NCBI RefSeq assembly: GCF_016086655.4
Contig: NC_052135.2
Location: 53,865,671-53,929,670, forward strand
Origin: Lepeophtheirus salmonis
Lineage: Eukaryota; Arthropoda; Copepoda; Siphonostomatoida; Caligidae
DNA: 64,000 nt
Reading direction: 5' to 3'
Below the pieces are notes generated by a model that saw only the letters and a list, made by a program, of their open reading frames with translations, did not search any database and had not been told where the DNA came from. Shown one piece after another: positions 47,285 through 58,905 of this stretch. Position 1 is the stretch's first letter. The number at the start of each line of letters is the position of its first letter. Both the position numbers and the translations under genes were made by a program.

Positions 47285-47680
47285 TTTTTTTTTTTTTGAG
47301 TTGGTAAATAAACAAATCATTATTAAAGTAACTTCCTATTCTACTACATACCAAAACGTTGATATATATGAAACCGGACGGAACATTTGTGTTTTTCTCA
47401 TAGAAGATGTATAATAACCCTAATGATTTGTTGTTGAGTTAAAAATTGTAAGTCCTTGTTCGACGCAGAGTAAAATTGAAGATCGACACCAAATTAATTC
47501 TTGACATTGTCCTTGTTTATTTCCTTCTCCCCTTCCTCCCTTATTACAGCTGATTGTAACTGATCTAATGAAACGTTATGACAGCCAAGCTACTCTCCTC
47601 CAAGACATTCTTCAAACTGTCAGGATTACAATATTAATTTTTGGTTTCTTTTTATAATTTACATGGTCAAAATGCTTACA
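47285..47680 (+). repeat. R1 dispersed repeat, forward copy
   Basis: One of the longest copies. It opens with a T run and gagttggtaaataaac, continues with attgtaagtccttgttcgac, cagagtaaaattgaagatcg and attcttgacattgtccttgt, and ends tatgacagccaagctactct, acattcttcaaactgtcagg and attacaatattaattttt. No open frame is shared with other copies. Confidence 0.7.
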
Positions 47681-47869
47681 ATTTACAACCCAACATACAG
47701 TCGTACAGATTTTATCATTTAAAATATTTTATTATATAAAACAATGAACAAATTATTAATATGTAGTATTAGAAGTCCTGAATTTTTCTCAGAATCAAAT
47801 GACTATATGCATAATTAATTAAATATGGTTTGATGCTCAAACCTTAAATTATTTTTAATGTAGCCAGGC
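47681..47869. other. Spacer
   Basis: No recognised feature. Confidence 0.4.
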
Positions 47870-48360
47870 TTTTTAGAGGAGCTGTAGCCCCCCCCCAAAA
47901 AAAACTTAATTTCCAATACAAAATAATTCTAATATTTTTTTTCCAAACAATTATTATTTTATGAAAAGCATTGATTTTTTTTTTAATTCTTTCTGAATAA
48001 ATGTCGATTGTTGGATTTTTTTATTTTAAATATTTAATATTTGATTTTTTTTCGAAAAGTTCAATATTTGATTTTGTTCCAATTTTTTTTTTTTTTTGAA
48101 CAGGCGTGAAGTTTGGAATTTTTTTTTTTTTCGAAAAGCTCAATATTTTGTGAATAGCTATAAATATTTGAAATTTTTTTCCAAAAAATATTTAATTTTT
48201 TATTGTTTTTCTTAAAAATTTAATTTTATAAACTTTTTTTCAAAAGTTGGGGATTTTGAAATAAAAAACTCAATTTCTTTATTTTTACATTTTTTTTTCA
48301 AAAAAAAAATGTAAAAACGAAGTCCCTTCCAAAATATAATCCAATGGACGCTCCTGTAAA
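47870..48360. repeat. R2 A/T-tract repeat, longer copy
   Basis: Starts gaggagctgtagcccccccc, followed by about 400 bp of repeated tttgaaatttttttccaaaa-like motifs with short spacers. It ends aagtcccttcc, then atggacgctcctgt. The outer aggagc/gctcct blocks are inverted, suggesting short terminal inverted repeats. It resembles 8560-8830 in reverse. Confidence 0.45.
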
Positions 48361-49399
48361 CCCATCTGGTTTTTTCTCACGAGGCAAGGTAACATGATAT
48401 ACATATGTACATACTTGTATAAAGGTATTTAATATATGCATCCACAATGCTCAAATATTTCTATTGAAACTCACAAAAATATATAATATATTATGAAAAT
48501 AATTCGTCTATTGAATAAAGCATAAATATCTATAAATTTATGTGTGTTTGTATTATGTGAATTCTTTCATCAATTACCAAATGCAGCTAGCCTATCAGTC
48601 TTTTTCGGTGGATATATATTTATAAGCTTAAAAAATATGATAATTGAAGATGGAGCTCTTTTTCTTACTGCTATATAAAGTGTTGTTGTTTTTTCATTTT
48701 CTGAAGCTTTATTCTCGATGAGAGAACAATAATTACACAGAAATGATTTGATAAGTTTGTCTGCACAATATATTCACTGTTTCTATCTTGAAATGGGAGA
48801 AAGCGGCAGTGGATAGATGAAATTCAATTATTGCAACCTTTTAATAATTAGGAAATAACTTTGCAACTCATTCAATCACATTTACTCTACTAATTTTCCA
48901 CCTATTATAATATAATTATTCGAGTTTGATGGTATATTTCTGTTTATGTATGTTTATAGTAATTTTTTGTTTGATGAGTTAATGGATTTGATGACACTAA
49001 AGTTCATCTTCATGATAGCTATAACGTTCATCCTGAAAATATACTGTTATGGTTCATAGTAGATACAAGAAAAAGTAGTTGTGCTATACTTAATGACATT
49101 TGATCTCTTTCGGCCTCATCTTTCAGTCTACAGATCGACTATGAGACCTCCTTGCCCCTCAATACTTCATAAGTGATAAACCCTAAATCTCATCCACATA
49201 ATGAAGCCTTCCATTTATCTATTTTATCAATTTCCTTTTCATTATAAATATGTCAGCTCTAAATATCAGTGATACTAATAGATTTTATTTTTTAGGTCAT
49301 CATTTTATTATCTACTTCCATAAATACTATATTCTAGCCATTTATTCAAAACCAAATTGAAAATTTGGATGTGCTAATAATAGGTAGAGAGTAATCTTG
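48361..49399. other. AT-rich region without a supported gene
   Basis: No repeat or coding frame was recognised. Confidence 0.4.
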
Positions 49400-49600
49400 T
49401 GGATTTGCTGCTGAGTTACAATTGTAAGTCTTTGTTGGACTCAGAGTAGAATGGAGGATTGATATTGGAATATTTCTTTCCTATCAACCTTGTCACATCT
49501 ACTTGTAGCTGATATAATGAAACACCATGATAGATTTGCTGCTCTTCTCAAAAACATTCTTCAAACTCTCCGGGTTCACATGTTGATTTTTTTTTTTTAT
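49400..49600 (+). repeat. R1 dispersed repeat, forward copy
   Basis: Landmarks: gagttacaattgtaagtctt, gactcagagtagaatggagg, cttgtagctgatataatgaa, acaccatgatagatttgctg, and attcttcaaactctccgggt before a T run. Confidence 0.65.
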
Positions 49601-49734
49601 GCCCAAAATTCTACTGATTAGTATATGCATTTACGATCGACATCACTGTAATTCCTACCTATATAATTTATAAACGCAAAACTGGTATTTGTATTCATTT
49701 ATCTCATCTCATTTTTGCTCACAACTAATCAAAT
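49601..49734. other. Spacer between two R1 copies
   Basis: AT-rich. Possibly the poly-T end of one copy and the leading part of the next. Confidence 0.35.
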
Positions 49735-49825
49735 AAAATGTCACGACAGCTAAATTACTCTTCTCTAAAAACATACTTCAAACTGTTAAAGTAACCACAT
49801 TAAATTTCGATTGATTTTGTTTAAA
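49735..49825 (+). repeat. R1 fragment, 3 prime part
   Basis: The blocks aatgtcacgacagctaaatt, catacttcaaactgttaaag and taaccacattaaatttcg repeat the R1 3 prime end directly after the 49400 copy. This implies either a second insertion or a local duplication. Confidence 0.55.
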
Positions 49826-50845
49826 CATACCAGTAATTTAAATTATTTGAATCTATGTTCATTTTTATTCATGCAACCTTTTTATCATTATTTAAAAGGA
49901 AAAAGTAACAAACTTATCTTATGTTTCTTATCCACGATGTTATATCTATACATCTCGAAACCTTTCCTCCATAAAAGAAATATAAAAAAGGATCAAAACA
50001 CAACGAGGTAACGCTGTGTATCCACACACATGAATTTGATGAAGAGACTCTATGAAATTTATGTGATACCAACAGGGACGCTTCTAAAAAATTTCTTATG
50101 GGAAAGGGTGAATATTTTATTTTATTTTTTGAATGACCTTTCATTTTTTGTGACTCTGATATGAGCTAACTTTTTTGAAGGGAAGATTGGGGCTCTTCAG
50201 TTTTTTCTAAAAATAATAAAATAGCTTTTTGATAAATCATTTGGCTTATTTTTTGTAGGAAGTAATGTTTTTTTACTTATTTTAATAACTTTTATTATAA
50301 ATTTTGGGCCATATATTTTAGAATTTGTCGATGTTTAGTTTAATTTCAGGTTTTTTTTAGAGAGTAATATTTCTATGTTTTTCTAAAAAGGGTTTCTCTA
50401 AAAAAGTCATCTTTTTTACAGAAAGGTCTTTAATTTCATACTCATGTAGTCTATAGTGAAATGCAGTAGAGAGCTTCCAATAGTTTAGTTAAAATAACTT
50501 TTGTGATATTCTTAGAAAAAAAACTTAAAAAACTTGGCATTTAACATTAGAAATGAGACAAAGTTGTGAGACTCTTGAAAAAAATATTAAAAAACTAACT
50601 AAATAATAATACCAATACTCGAGCTATTATACCAGACAATAAACCATAAAACCTTGGGATCGACTGATCGACAGTTATACTGTCCATAATCATCTCAAAT
50701 TATAACAATAATCTTCTGATATGAGAGAACGATTTTAAAAAAATCATGTTCTGTACTTGTTTTTTTTTAATTAAATGGTTTTATTAGACAATCTAACGAC
50801 AGCTGAAATAAAATTAATTCAGTCGGGTTTTTATCCTATGTCTCT
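49826..50845. other. AT-rich region without a supported gene
   Basis: Open frames on both strands near 49811-50144 overlap each other and carry no domain. No repeat was recognised. Confidence 0.4.
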
Positions 50846-51295
50846 AAGTGTAAAAATGTCGAAGAAACAACAAAAGGGCAGCATGTTGCGATCTGCTCTG
50901 TGCCAGTGTCAGTCCTGAGCATGGTGCAGAGAACGTTGATATCTCCACCCAAGCTGCCCATAACATCAAAAAGTCAATTAAGGAGGAAGATAGAGCCATA
51001 CAGCCAAAAAGAACCAAAACTTCCTGAGCAACAATATGGGTGACTTCTAATCTGACTATATGTAGCACTCCTCCGCCCTTGAACTCAATCCCCTGGATTT
51101 TGCAGTTTGGGGCATCATAATGAAAAAATTGTGCAACATCTTCAATCCAAATTTAGATTCCCTCCGAGGTACGATCTTACCAGTGTGGTATACTATGGAC
51201 AATGCCAACATCGTTAAGAGCAGTAAATCTGGTCTCTCACGTATTGAGGATGTTATTGCTTATGAAGAAAGACATATTTATGTAATTATAGCTAA
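50846..51295 (+). mobile_element. Tc1-like transposase C-terminal relic
   Basis: Forward frames give SHTAKKNQNFLSNNMGDF, a stop, SDYM, then HSSALELNPLDFAVWGIIMK, where the third catalytic Asp (LDF) is present but the usual SSPDLNP is SSALELNP. LCNIFNPNLDSLRGTI follows and the frame closes DVIAYEERHIY, a decayed AADGGHIE-type tail. The upstream part (50846-50990) is in broken frames and should hold the second acid, which is not readable. The 114-codon frame at 51120-51464 is partly this tail plus read-through. Confidence 0.7.
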
Positions 51296-51454
51296 ATATG
51301 AGATTAAACTTATTTTTGCTTTGGAGCTATTTTTTTCTAAACTCCATAGAATCCACGTTTTTCCTAATTTAGATAATGCTACTACATGCTTTGGGTCCTC
51401 CCTCTGTTGTATTATTTTCAGAGTTTGTACTCATAAAAGTATGTATTTGATAAG

Positions 51455-51575
51455 AGTCAGTTGATTTTGTAATTTTTGATCATAAATGGTAGTTCTGGAG
51501 ATGCCCAACTGAGTGCATGACTGGAAATTCGTTGAGCATGTGAAGTGCCATTTTCTCGACTTGTTTGACTTCATT
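51455..51575 (-). mobile_element. Tc1-like family A, N-terminal fragment
   Basis: In reverse complement a frame reads KWHFTCSTNFQSCTQLGISR then TTIYDQK. The helix-turn-helix hallmark (QLGISRTTIY) matches the family A segments at 7.5, 44.4 and 52.8 kb. A TIR is not found on either side, so this is a small orphan fragment lying head-on to the previous relic. Confidence 0.6.
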
Positions 51576-52499
51576 GTTTGATTTAACGATATTACATATA
51601 GTAATACCGGATTACTGCGCATTCTAAAAGGTACTATAGTCTATTTATATTAAAACCAGTACTTTCAGTTATAACGCTACGTTATAAAAAACGGAGCTGC
51701 CGATGACAAATTCCCAAAATTTATGAACCTTCCTCCTTAAAACAAACAAAACTGTCCTATAAAAAAAGACAAGAAGAAGATATTATTTTATAAAAAAAGA
51801 CTTATAAATACCCGTAACGATTGATTTTTTTAAGACTTTGATCCAAAAGTATCGAAAAATAATGAAAAATGCTATTTTAACTGGTACGAAAAATATTTTT
51901 ATTGTTACACCAAAACTGTTATGTCATCAAATTAATACATTTATGTGTGATTAAAATTAAGCATGCCATTTTATTCGGGTAATAAGATTTATAATATGTC
52001 TAAATATCTCGTCATAATCAATGTGTGATGTTATAAGTATGCTCATTAGTTTTCTGTCATACCAATGAATAATCTTTGTTCGAATAGGTATAGTGCCTAT
52101 TAAGTTATTCATGTCTTGACAGACGAAAAATGATAAATGTCGTCATCATCACCATGCCTTGAAAACATGAATAAATTACTTATAGTATATTATACATACA
52201 TACATACATACACCAAGGTATATGTATAAACATATCTGAAGGCTTTTAATACACTTATTAGTACTCCTAATAGCTAAAAGGAAGAAGAAAAAAACCTCTA
52301 TGATAGGCAATTTTAATATATAAATTTTTTCACATCCACTTAATATTTTACATACATGAAATTGCGGTATAGGGCACCGCATTGCCTCACTAACACAATA
52401 ATGCACATCCACTTTATTTAGTTGTCACCTGTCAATGTTTCTAGTTAGTTTTCCCATATCAGTGTTTGCAATGTTGAAAGGTTAAATTTGAAATTACCT
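51576..52499. other. AT-rich region with a tetranucleotide tract
   Basis: A (cata)n tract lies at about 52192-52210. The minus 78-codon frame at 52176-52412 has no domain. No gene is supported. Confidence 0.4.
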
Positions 52500-53017
52500 C
52501 AATTGAAGCTGTGATCAAATTTAAAGAATGCGTTCAAAATAATTTTAAAAAGTCTTGCAACTGAGGATATGGGTTTCTTTCATTGCTGGTGTCAAAAGTG
52601 ACCTCTTCACCCTCACAAGGTTATTTCTACCTATTTTTTTTTATAACCCTTTTGATATTCTGGTGTGAAACTCCAAAATCTTTTGCGCTGGCCCTCAAGG
52701 GATTGAGGGGATTGGCCTTGGCTGTTTTTTAACTCGCCCAGGTCCACTTTTGCCGTTATGGACAGAACTCTTCTTCCTGTCCAAATTATTTGTCTTGGTG
52801 ACGGCATGAATGGTGGTCCTGGCCAACTAAGTGCGTGAATGGAAATTCGTGGATCATATGAAGTGTCATTTTCTCTACTTGTACGTAAGCTCAAGAGCTC
52901 ATCTTTCTTTTGTTTTGTAACTTATTGTTTATCCTTATATATCGAAAAATGAATTAATTTTGATAACTTCATTAAATATTGAATTTCTAAGTGTTCAGAT
53001 TTCAATAGATCACCCTG
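52500..53017 (-). mobile_element. Tc1-like family A, copy 4, 5 prime part
   Basis: The 5 prime TIR is at the right, reading in reverse complement cagggtgatctattgaaatc next to a TA (53018-53019). The leader and coding start match copy 1 nearly throughout. Frames include KMTLHMIHEFPFTHLVGQDH (helix-turn-helix), NPLNPLRASAKDFGVSHQNI (second helix-turn-helix) and RVKRSLLTPAMKE up to about 52560. The catalytic domain and 3 prime TIR are missing or unrecognisable. The 87-codon minus frame is a mixture of frames. Confidence 0.75.
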
Positions 53018-53099
53018 TAGAGATAAAAAAAAGTAGATTGGTAGTGGCTATGCCCAGTTATTTAAAGTATGTCTATTTTTTAGCTGGTCCATTAGTTTT

Positions 53100-53460
53100 T
53101 TTGGTTTTTTTTTTTTTTTTTGAATTGGCAACCTGAAGAATGAATTTTCTTATCCTTAGCCGTTATCATTATTATTTAATTCCTGAGTAGTGAACTTCCT
53201 TTCCTAAACAGATTCAGTTACATTCAAAACCTCATTGAACGTGCGTGTGTTCTCATAAAAAACAGCGTCTACAGATTTATAATTCTAAGTCCTTGTTGGA
53301 ATCAGAGTAGAATTAGAGATTGACATTGAAGTAATTCTTGCCAATGTCCTTGCTTATTAGTTTTTTCCCCTCGTCCTTTGTCACAGCTGATAAAAGCTGA
53401 TAGCTTTTATTTTTTAGTTTATTTTTTTATCATTCCCATTATACACATGATTTTCATCAC
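53100..53460 (+). repeat. R1 dispersed repeat, forward copy
   Basis: Begins with a long T run and gaattggcaacctgaagaat, then cctgagtagtgaacttcctt, gtgcgtgtgttctcataaaa, agtccttgttggaatcagag and aattcttgccaatgtccttg, with tgtcacagctgata at the end. The 3 prime quarter is replaced by other sequence. Confidence 0.7.
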
Positions 53461-53986
53461 TAGCTATGCCACGGAGGACTCATATTCACCTAAAGGCAGA
53501 CACAGTCATGTTTAGAGTTAAATGTCTATTATGCTTCATCCAGATTATTGGCTCAATAATGAAGACATTAAGACTAGACAATTTTGTTGACAGATAGTTG
53601 AGGCACACTTTTACCGTTTTAGACTACAATATTTACAAAAATTATGTATCAGAACAGGCTGAAGATCGTTTTTTCTCGGCATGTTCACTCTAACAGTAAC
53701 TTCTCCAGATTAGTGAGTGAGTTTAAAAGTGTTTTTTTTTTTCAACTCCTTTATTTGTCGGTTTGTTTCGCTTTGTCTTGTCTAAGAAAAAAAAAAGATT
53801 TAGATATGTTTTATAATGGTATATTGTATAAATATTAAAATGAATTTTTCCTTTGTGAATTTAATTTATTTCTTGTTCTCATCATTGAAGAAATAAAGAC
53901 ATGTTTTTTGGCTTTATAAAAATATTATACCTATATTAATATAAAAAAAGAAATAGTTGGGAAGAATTGGTCCAGGGTTGCATAGC
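53461..53986. other. Spacer with a weak coding-like stretch
   Basis: The frame from 53470 reads PRRTHIHLKADTVMF and, after a stop, TFTVLDYNIYKNYVSEQAED. It looks mildly protein-like but has no recognised family and is interrupted. Confidence 0.25.
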
Positions 53987-54217
53987 TATTACTGGTGGTA
54001 TTTTGGTCTGGAAATCCTAGACTGGTCTGACACCGATATATTTTGTGTTGCACCGAATTAGTTCTGGTTAGAAATTGGTTTTATCATAATATATGAAACC
54101 GAAAAAATCGGTCCACTGTCTTAAACAGAAGTCTGCACCGAATAGTTTGTCTAGAAAAAATCCCTTAAGACCAAACCAAAAAAAAAAATGGTGCCAGACC
54201 GAGTATCAACACTAATA
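53987..54217. mobile_element. MITE family M2 copy
   Basis: A 231-bp element. The left end tattactggtggtattttgg is the inverse of the right end, which in reverse complement reads tattagtgttgatactcgg. Both are followed by tctgg. The interior has repeated tctggaa, ggtctgac and aaccgaaa blocks, and no coding capacity. Flanking octamers do not match. Confidence 0.55.
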
Positions 54218-55304
54218 TCTACCGTCTAACTTTGGTTTTTTTTCTGTTGATTTCTGTATGAAAGGTTTCGTGATGCAATACATAATCTGTTGAAAATAAG
54301 GACGAAATGATATCTTAAAATATTAATAATAACTAAAAAAGGTTTTAAAAAGTCTAATTAAAATTTCAACATTCTATATGACTACTAAAAAAATATACCA
54401 TTTTTTCAAGCAAATTCAAATAAAAACAATGCATTATTATTTTCTTTAAAGAAATAGATAATTGATTGATACAAAAAATGTGATTATAATAAAGCAAAGT
54501 TTTAGTGCCTGTCTGTCCATTTTTCTACACAGAACTCTGTTTAAGTGTGCACTGAATATCTTAAAAGCTGCGTAATTAGTTGATCTACAAAATAACAATC
54601 TAGTAACTTGAAGTAGCTTAAAAAATGGAGTAAATTTCAAAAATCAGAGTCAGTTATACCTTGGATGATGTATAAATATTTATAAGGTTTATTTTTCTTA
54701 AAGCTATACGGAAGAACTAAAAATATCATTATGAAGAAGTCCTTTAGAATTTGTGTTTGCAATTTTGAGCTATTTTATAATATAAATATTTTTTTAATTT
54801 TCTTTAAAACAATTTTAATTTTTATATAACTGTTTTCATATAAATTTGGGAAGAAATATTAAATATAATTTATTAAAAAAATGTCATTTTTTGAAATACT
54901 TAATAATGAATATTGGTAAAAAGGTATTGAAAACTTTTGTGCTACAGTTGAAGGAATAACTTTGAGCAAAGCCAGGTATACTGATTTTAAGAAACAGGGT
55001 GTTCCAAGATATTTTTCGATTGATTGCATCTCAATTTTGTAAGCAATCTCCCCATGGTTGACATTTCCTTATAGATACAATACTTTTGAGCTTCCTTAAG
55101 TTCAAAATCCCTGGAGGGCAATGTATAGGAGCAGTGTATTTACCAAATAATTACTAAGGTAATTTATTATTTATATCGGCCATCCGTTGCTTCAATCTCA
55201 ATATAGATATTGTCATTTAGTATTCATTCTGATATATTTAATTCAATATCGATACTATACCAATATTGATCCTTAATAACTAGAGTTGTACAAAATATAA
55301 CCTT
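54218..55304. other. AT-rich region without a supported gene
   Basis: No recognised feature. The minus 64-codon frame at 54446-54640 has no domain. Confidence 0.4.
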
Positions 55305-55860
55305 TAAATAATTTTTTTCTAGTTGGCAGTCTGAAGTGTGTTTTTATTTTCCAATGTTTTTACTGTTAATCTTTTCATTCTTGAGGAGAGAATGTATGAG
55401 TATAAAGTAATTATAACTTTATAATAATTATAACTAGTAATTATGACTTATAATAAGTATAACTTTATGAGGGTACTTATGAATAACGGTGAGTATTACT
55501 GAAAATCTCTTGGTTAGTTTAAGGTAAGGATGTGAATATGGGACAAATTTTGGTGAGTGTAAATTTTAAAAAAAAAGTATACGTTACAAAAACAAAATAT
55601 ATATAATGTATTTTATTAATTATTCCTTCCTATTTTGAAAATTACTACTTATTATCGTCTAGTATAAGTATAAATATAAACGATCTCTATAACCTTAAGT
55701 CCTTGTTTGACTCACGGTAGAATTTGTGTATATTACCTTCTTCTCATAGCTACTTGCAGCAAATCTCCTAAAACGGCATGACAGCTAAGCTGCTCTCCTC
55801 TGAAATATTTTTCAAGTCGTCATGTCATGTCATTTTTTGTTTTTTTTAATTTATAGACCA
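55305..55860 (+). repeat. R1 dispersed repeat, forward copy with internal expansion
   Basis: Opens tttttctagttggcagtctg, then tttcattcttgaggagagaa. A local ataattataact expansion (55405-55465) interrupts it, followed by ataacggtgagtattactg. It resumes taagtccttgtttgactcac, cggcatgacagctaagctgc and tctcctctgaaatatttttc. The 200-bp gap between halves is AT-rich. Confidence 0.65.
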
Positions 55861-56632
55861 TTATTTTATTCAACTCTATCCATAACAACCTTTCATACCC
55901 TTAGCCTTTAATCATAAATCGCATATTATAATATTCAAATTCAATTAATTTTTTCCTTAAAATAACTACTCAAACTAACCGTAGAAACCTTAAACTACTT
56001 GTATACTTAACAATATCTTTACAGCTTGATTTCAGATTACAGGTACATAGGTACATTTTATAATTACAAAATGTAATTATAATGGTAATATAAAACATTA
56101 CTTTTCATAATAAATATTATATTTTACTAGCCTCAAAATAAAATTAAGAATTTTAATGTTTATTCTCAAACAATAAATAAATTAGATTAGAAACTTTAAT
56201 TATTTTAATTTTTATAACTAGTACCCGCTATTAATTGAACTTATTGGTCAATGTTTCGAAATTTGAAAAATAAGAAAGGTTATTGTCCCGCATTTGCAGT
56301 TTAAGAAACTATCAACTATTCAGACCCATTTTTTGATGAATCACTATCAATGTAATATAATTATACACAATTTTTCACAAGGAACAAATTTTTGAGGACA
56401 TTTTCCTGCACGCAATCTTTTGCGCCAAGATATTTAAGAGATACATTGTAGCGTATAAATTTCATAAAATTAATGAATTACAACCTCGGAATTGGGGATT
56501 TGTATGAGTGTGGCATTTTTTTAAATAATGGGTAGAACTACACCTCATTTTACTATGGGCCCTTCCATATTGTGTGTATTGTTGTTTGTGGAGTAATTCT
56601 AATTTGCCCATTCCTCCTCCAAAAATCGACGT
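55861..56632. other. AT-rich region without a supported gene
   Basis: No recognised feature. Confidence 0.4.
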
Positions 56633-56846
56633 AATGTTCCTTTAATTGGTTAGATGGAGTTTCAATGATTAAGTATATGTATACATTACAGTATTACAAA
56701 GATACATTCTGGCCTAGGAATGTGTCTTTAAATTCTTATACTTAATGTATATTTCCTTCGCTAGGAGCAACAGGGAATCGAACCTACACGCATTAATTTC
56801 AATTGAATAATTTCACCCGAAGAGTTGTCCATTGAGCTCGGTAATT
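56633..56846 (-). mobile_element. tRNA-derived SINE, copy 2 (head well kept)
   Basis: On the minus strand the head reads ccgagctcaatggacaac (box A region, 56825-56841 inverted), followed about 40 bases later by GGTTCGATTCC (box B, inverse of 56774-56784), an exact match to the Pol III consensus core. The body then runs leftward to a block shared with 32958-33176. The distance between boxes is near that of a tRNA gene, but the anticodon arm is not foldable in an obvious way, so this is a SINE head and not a tRNA gene. Confidence 0.7.
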
Positions 56847-56868
56847 TTTAGTTTCTACAAGGTATATA

Positions 56869-57221
56869 CGAGGGTAGTGATAATTCTGATTTTTTTATTA
56901 TTTTTCACAATGGTATTTTTATAACTCTACACACTTCTCCCAACGAAGTTACAAAGAGAACGGGTTACAAAGATGGGATTATCGCTAGGAAAAGTGTGGA
57001 AAGTAACAAGAACACCATGTTGAAAAAAAAACTGATTTTTTTTTCTCAGAAAATCACTCACATCAACACAACCAAACGCGTGTTTCATAAAAACTGTCCG
57101 TCTAAAATGGTTGAAACTTTGGTGAGCAACTTTCAACAGATACTACATAGATGTGACTTGCTTATATTTGCAAGTGCTCCCATCTTCACTTTGAGTTCGG
57201 AAACTTTTCAATCAACCCTTG
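56869..57221. mobile_element. Mariner-like MITE, 353 bp, TA-flanked
   Basis: The left end after TA is cgagggtagtgataattctg and the right end in reverse complement, also next to TA (57222-57223), is caagggttgattgaaaagtt. The interior has long open frames on both strands (88 plus, 69 minus) that overlap each other and show no transposase motif, although FFFQHGVLVTFHTFP on the minus strand may be residual. It is an internally deleted or captured-filler element of the mariner superfamily. Confidence 0.6.
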
Positions 57222-57762
57222 TATGTAACTTTTATATCTATGCGAAAATACATATGACGTAGAGTGGTGTGTTTATAACAGTAATATTATTAGTTTTGTA
57301 TTTCACTCTTCAGAAAGAGAAAACTCACGTAGTCATTAATTACATCAAATGCAGTTAAATTAATTACTAGTCTCAGACACTTAATATCTTCTCCGTTACT
57401 TACATTTTTTTGGATAAATTAAATTTTCACATTGTTGCAGATATGTAGGCAGGAAGAGAATTGTAATAAAATTATTTTTATCCGTTGCTTTTTTGTTTAT
57501 ATTTTTTCATTTATCATGTTGCATAGGATATAAAAAAATATGTACTAGAGTTAAGACCAAATTTTTTTCTGTTCGGACTAACCCTCTGGTAGTAAGTGAA
57601 CTGAGTACAAAGAAACAACAAAAGTAACACGTATTTATTTACATATTACAAATTGAACAACTCTAATAATTACATCGTTCAAATTTTTTAGTATTTTTAA
57701 CTATTCCATCCATTTTGCATCAGGGAATATCATTTGAAAAACTAAATATACTTGAAGGAATA
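57222..57762. other. AT-rich spacer
   Basis: No recognised feature. Confidence 0.4.
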
Positions 57763-58905
57763 TTAGACATCGAGAAATAACTTATTTATTATAAATTTTA
57801 ATGCAAGTACTTTCCTTTTCTCTGGATAACCTTGTCCCAGCGCTCCACCAACATATAAAAAGCTTTCATCCATGGAGATGATTTGCATACAAACTCCTCT
57901 CTGACTAAAAAGTATTGCTTGTATTTGAGGTACCATCATGGGCTCTTTTTCCCCTTGGAACAAAGAGAAGATTGTTGGCACTATGTCAGGTGAATAGGAG
58001 TGATCAAACAATCTGATGGAACTAGCAGTAATGATTTCCTTAGTGTTTGTAGTGTGACTTTTGCAATTATCTATTTGCAAGAACCACTCATGATTGGCCA
58101 TGTCAGTCCTGTTAGCCCTGAAATTTATCATAAAACTATACATCACCTTACAGAAATATGTTGAATTCCCCCTGGTTTCGAGTAGGACATAATGCTGGTA
58201 GATAAGTCCCTTATTATCAAACAAAGTGATGACTATCTGCTTCTTCCGGTTCTTCTACACCTTCAACTTGATGTGAGCCTTTAAACCCTTGAAATCCATA
58301 TTTTACTGTCTTCCTATGTCTTCGGGGTATGAAAAGCAATAATTGTTTCGTTCATAGTGACAATAAAGACAAAAAATATATTCCCCTTCTCAAAATAGGT
58401 TTTTTCGAAAGGCTTTGCACATCGTATTCTCTCCGTTTTGTAAGCTTCAATCAACTGTTTTTGGCATTTGAGAAGGCCAAGATCATCCTTTAGAATCCAA
58501 CTTACAGTCCCATAGAACATGTTAAATCTCAACATGACTTTATTTACACTCATCCGCTTTTCATCGTCAACAAAGATCTTCACAGCCTCGATCGTGCTCT
58601 AGCTTCTTATGGTTCTCTTTTGAATTCGGAACCTTATGTCTAAAGTGTAAGTCCTTTACGAGCTGTCTGTTATAATTTGAAGCAGGTTTTGGCATCCTGG
58701 ACAGTACGACTCCTGTCGTAAAGACCTGTCAGTGAATAAAGGTAAACATAAGTCCATGGATTTTTCTTTTTTACGTCCTGTGACAATATGTTACAAGTTA
58801 GGGCAATGATGACATACCAATTACGATAGTTGAATATCACCAAATGTTTGGCATAATAATAAAAAATCATTGAACCTCGTATTTGTGTTGTAATCCCCTC
58901 GTACA
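57763..58905 (-). mobile_element. Mariner transposase relic, near full length
   Basis: The 5 prime end is near 58905 (cgaggggattacaacacaaa in reverse complement). Frames in order: KIFVDDEKRMSVNKVMLRFN then FYGTVSWILKDDLGLLK (second helix-turn-helix), FIVTMNETIIAFHTPKT (first catalytic Asp is Asn), SKIWISRVRLTSS-like linker, then a 153-codon frame with MFDNKGLIYQHYVLLETRGN, WFLQIDNCKSH (second Asp present) and SYSPDIVPTIFSLF (third Asp is Ile). It ends GGALGQGYPEKRKVLALKF, a shifted version of a C-terminal GxYxEK motif. Two of three catalytic acids are lost, so it is inactive. The first helix-turn-helix is degraded and no 3 prime TIR was identified. Confidence 0.85.

Noticed and set aside
52192..52210. 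CRISPR-like or regulatory array from repeated cata units
   Set aside because: Simple microsatellite with no spacers.
56774..56841. Possible tRNA gene
   Set aside because: Box A and box B are present but I cannot fold an acceptor stem or anticodon arm, and a related copy shares the downstream body, so it is a SINE head.
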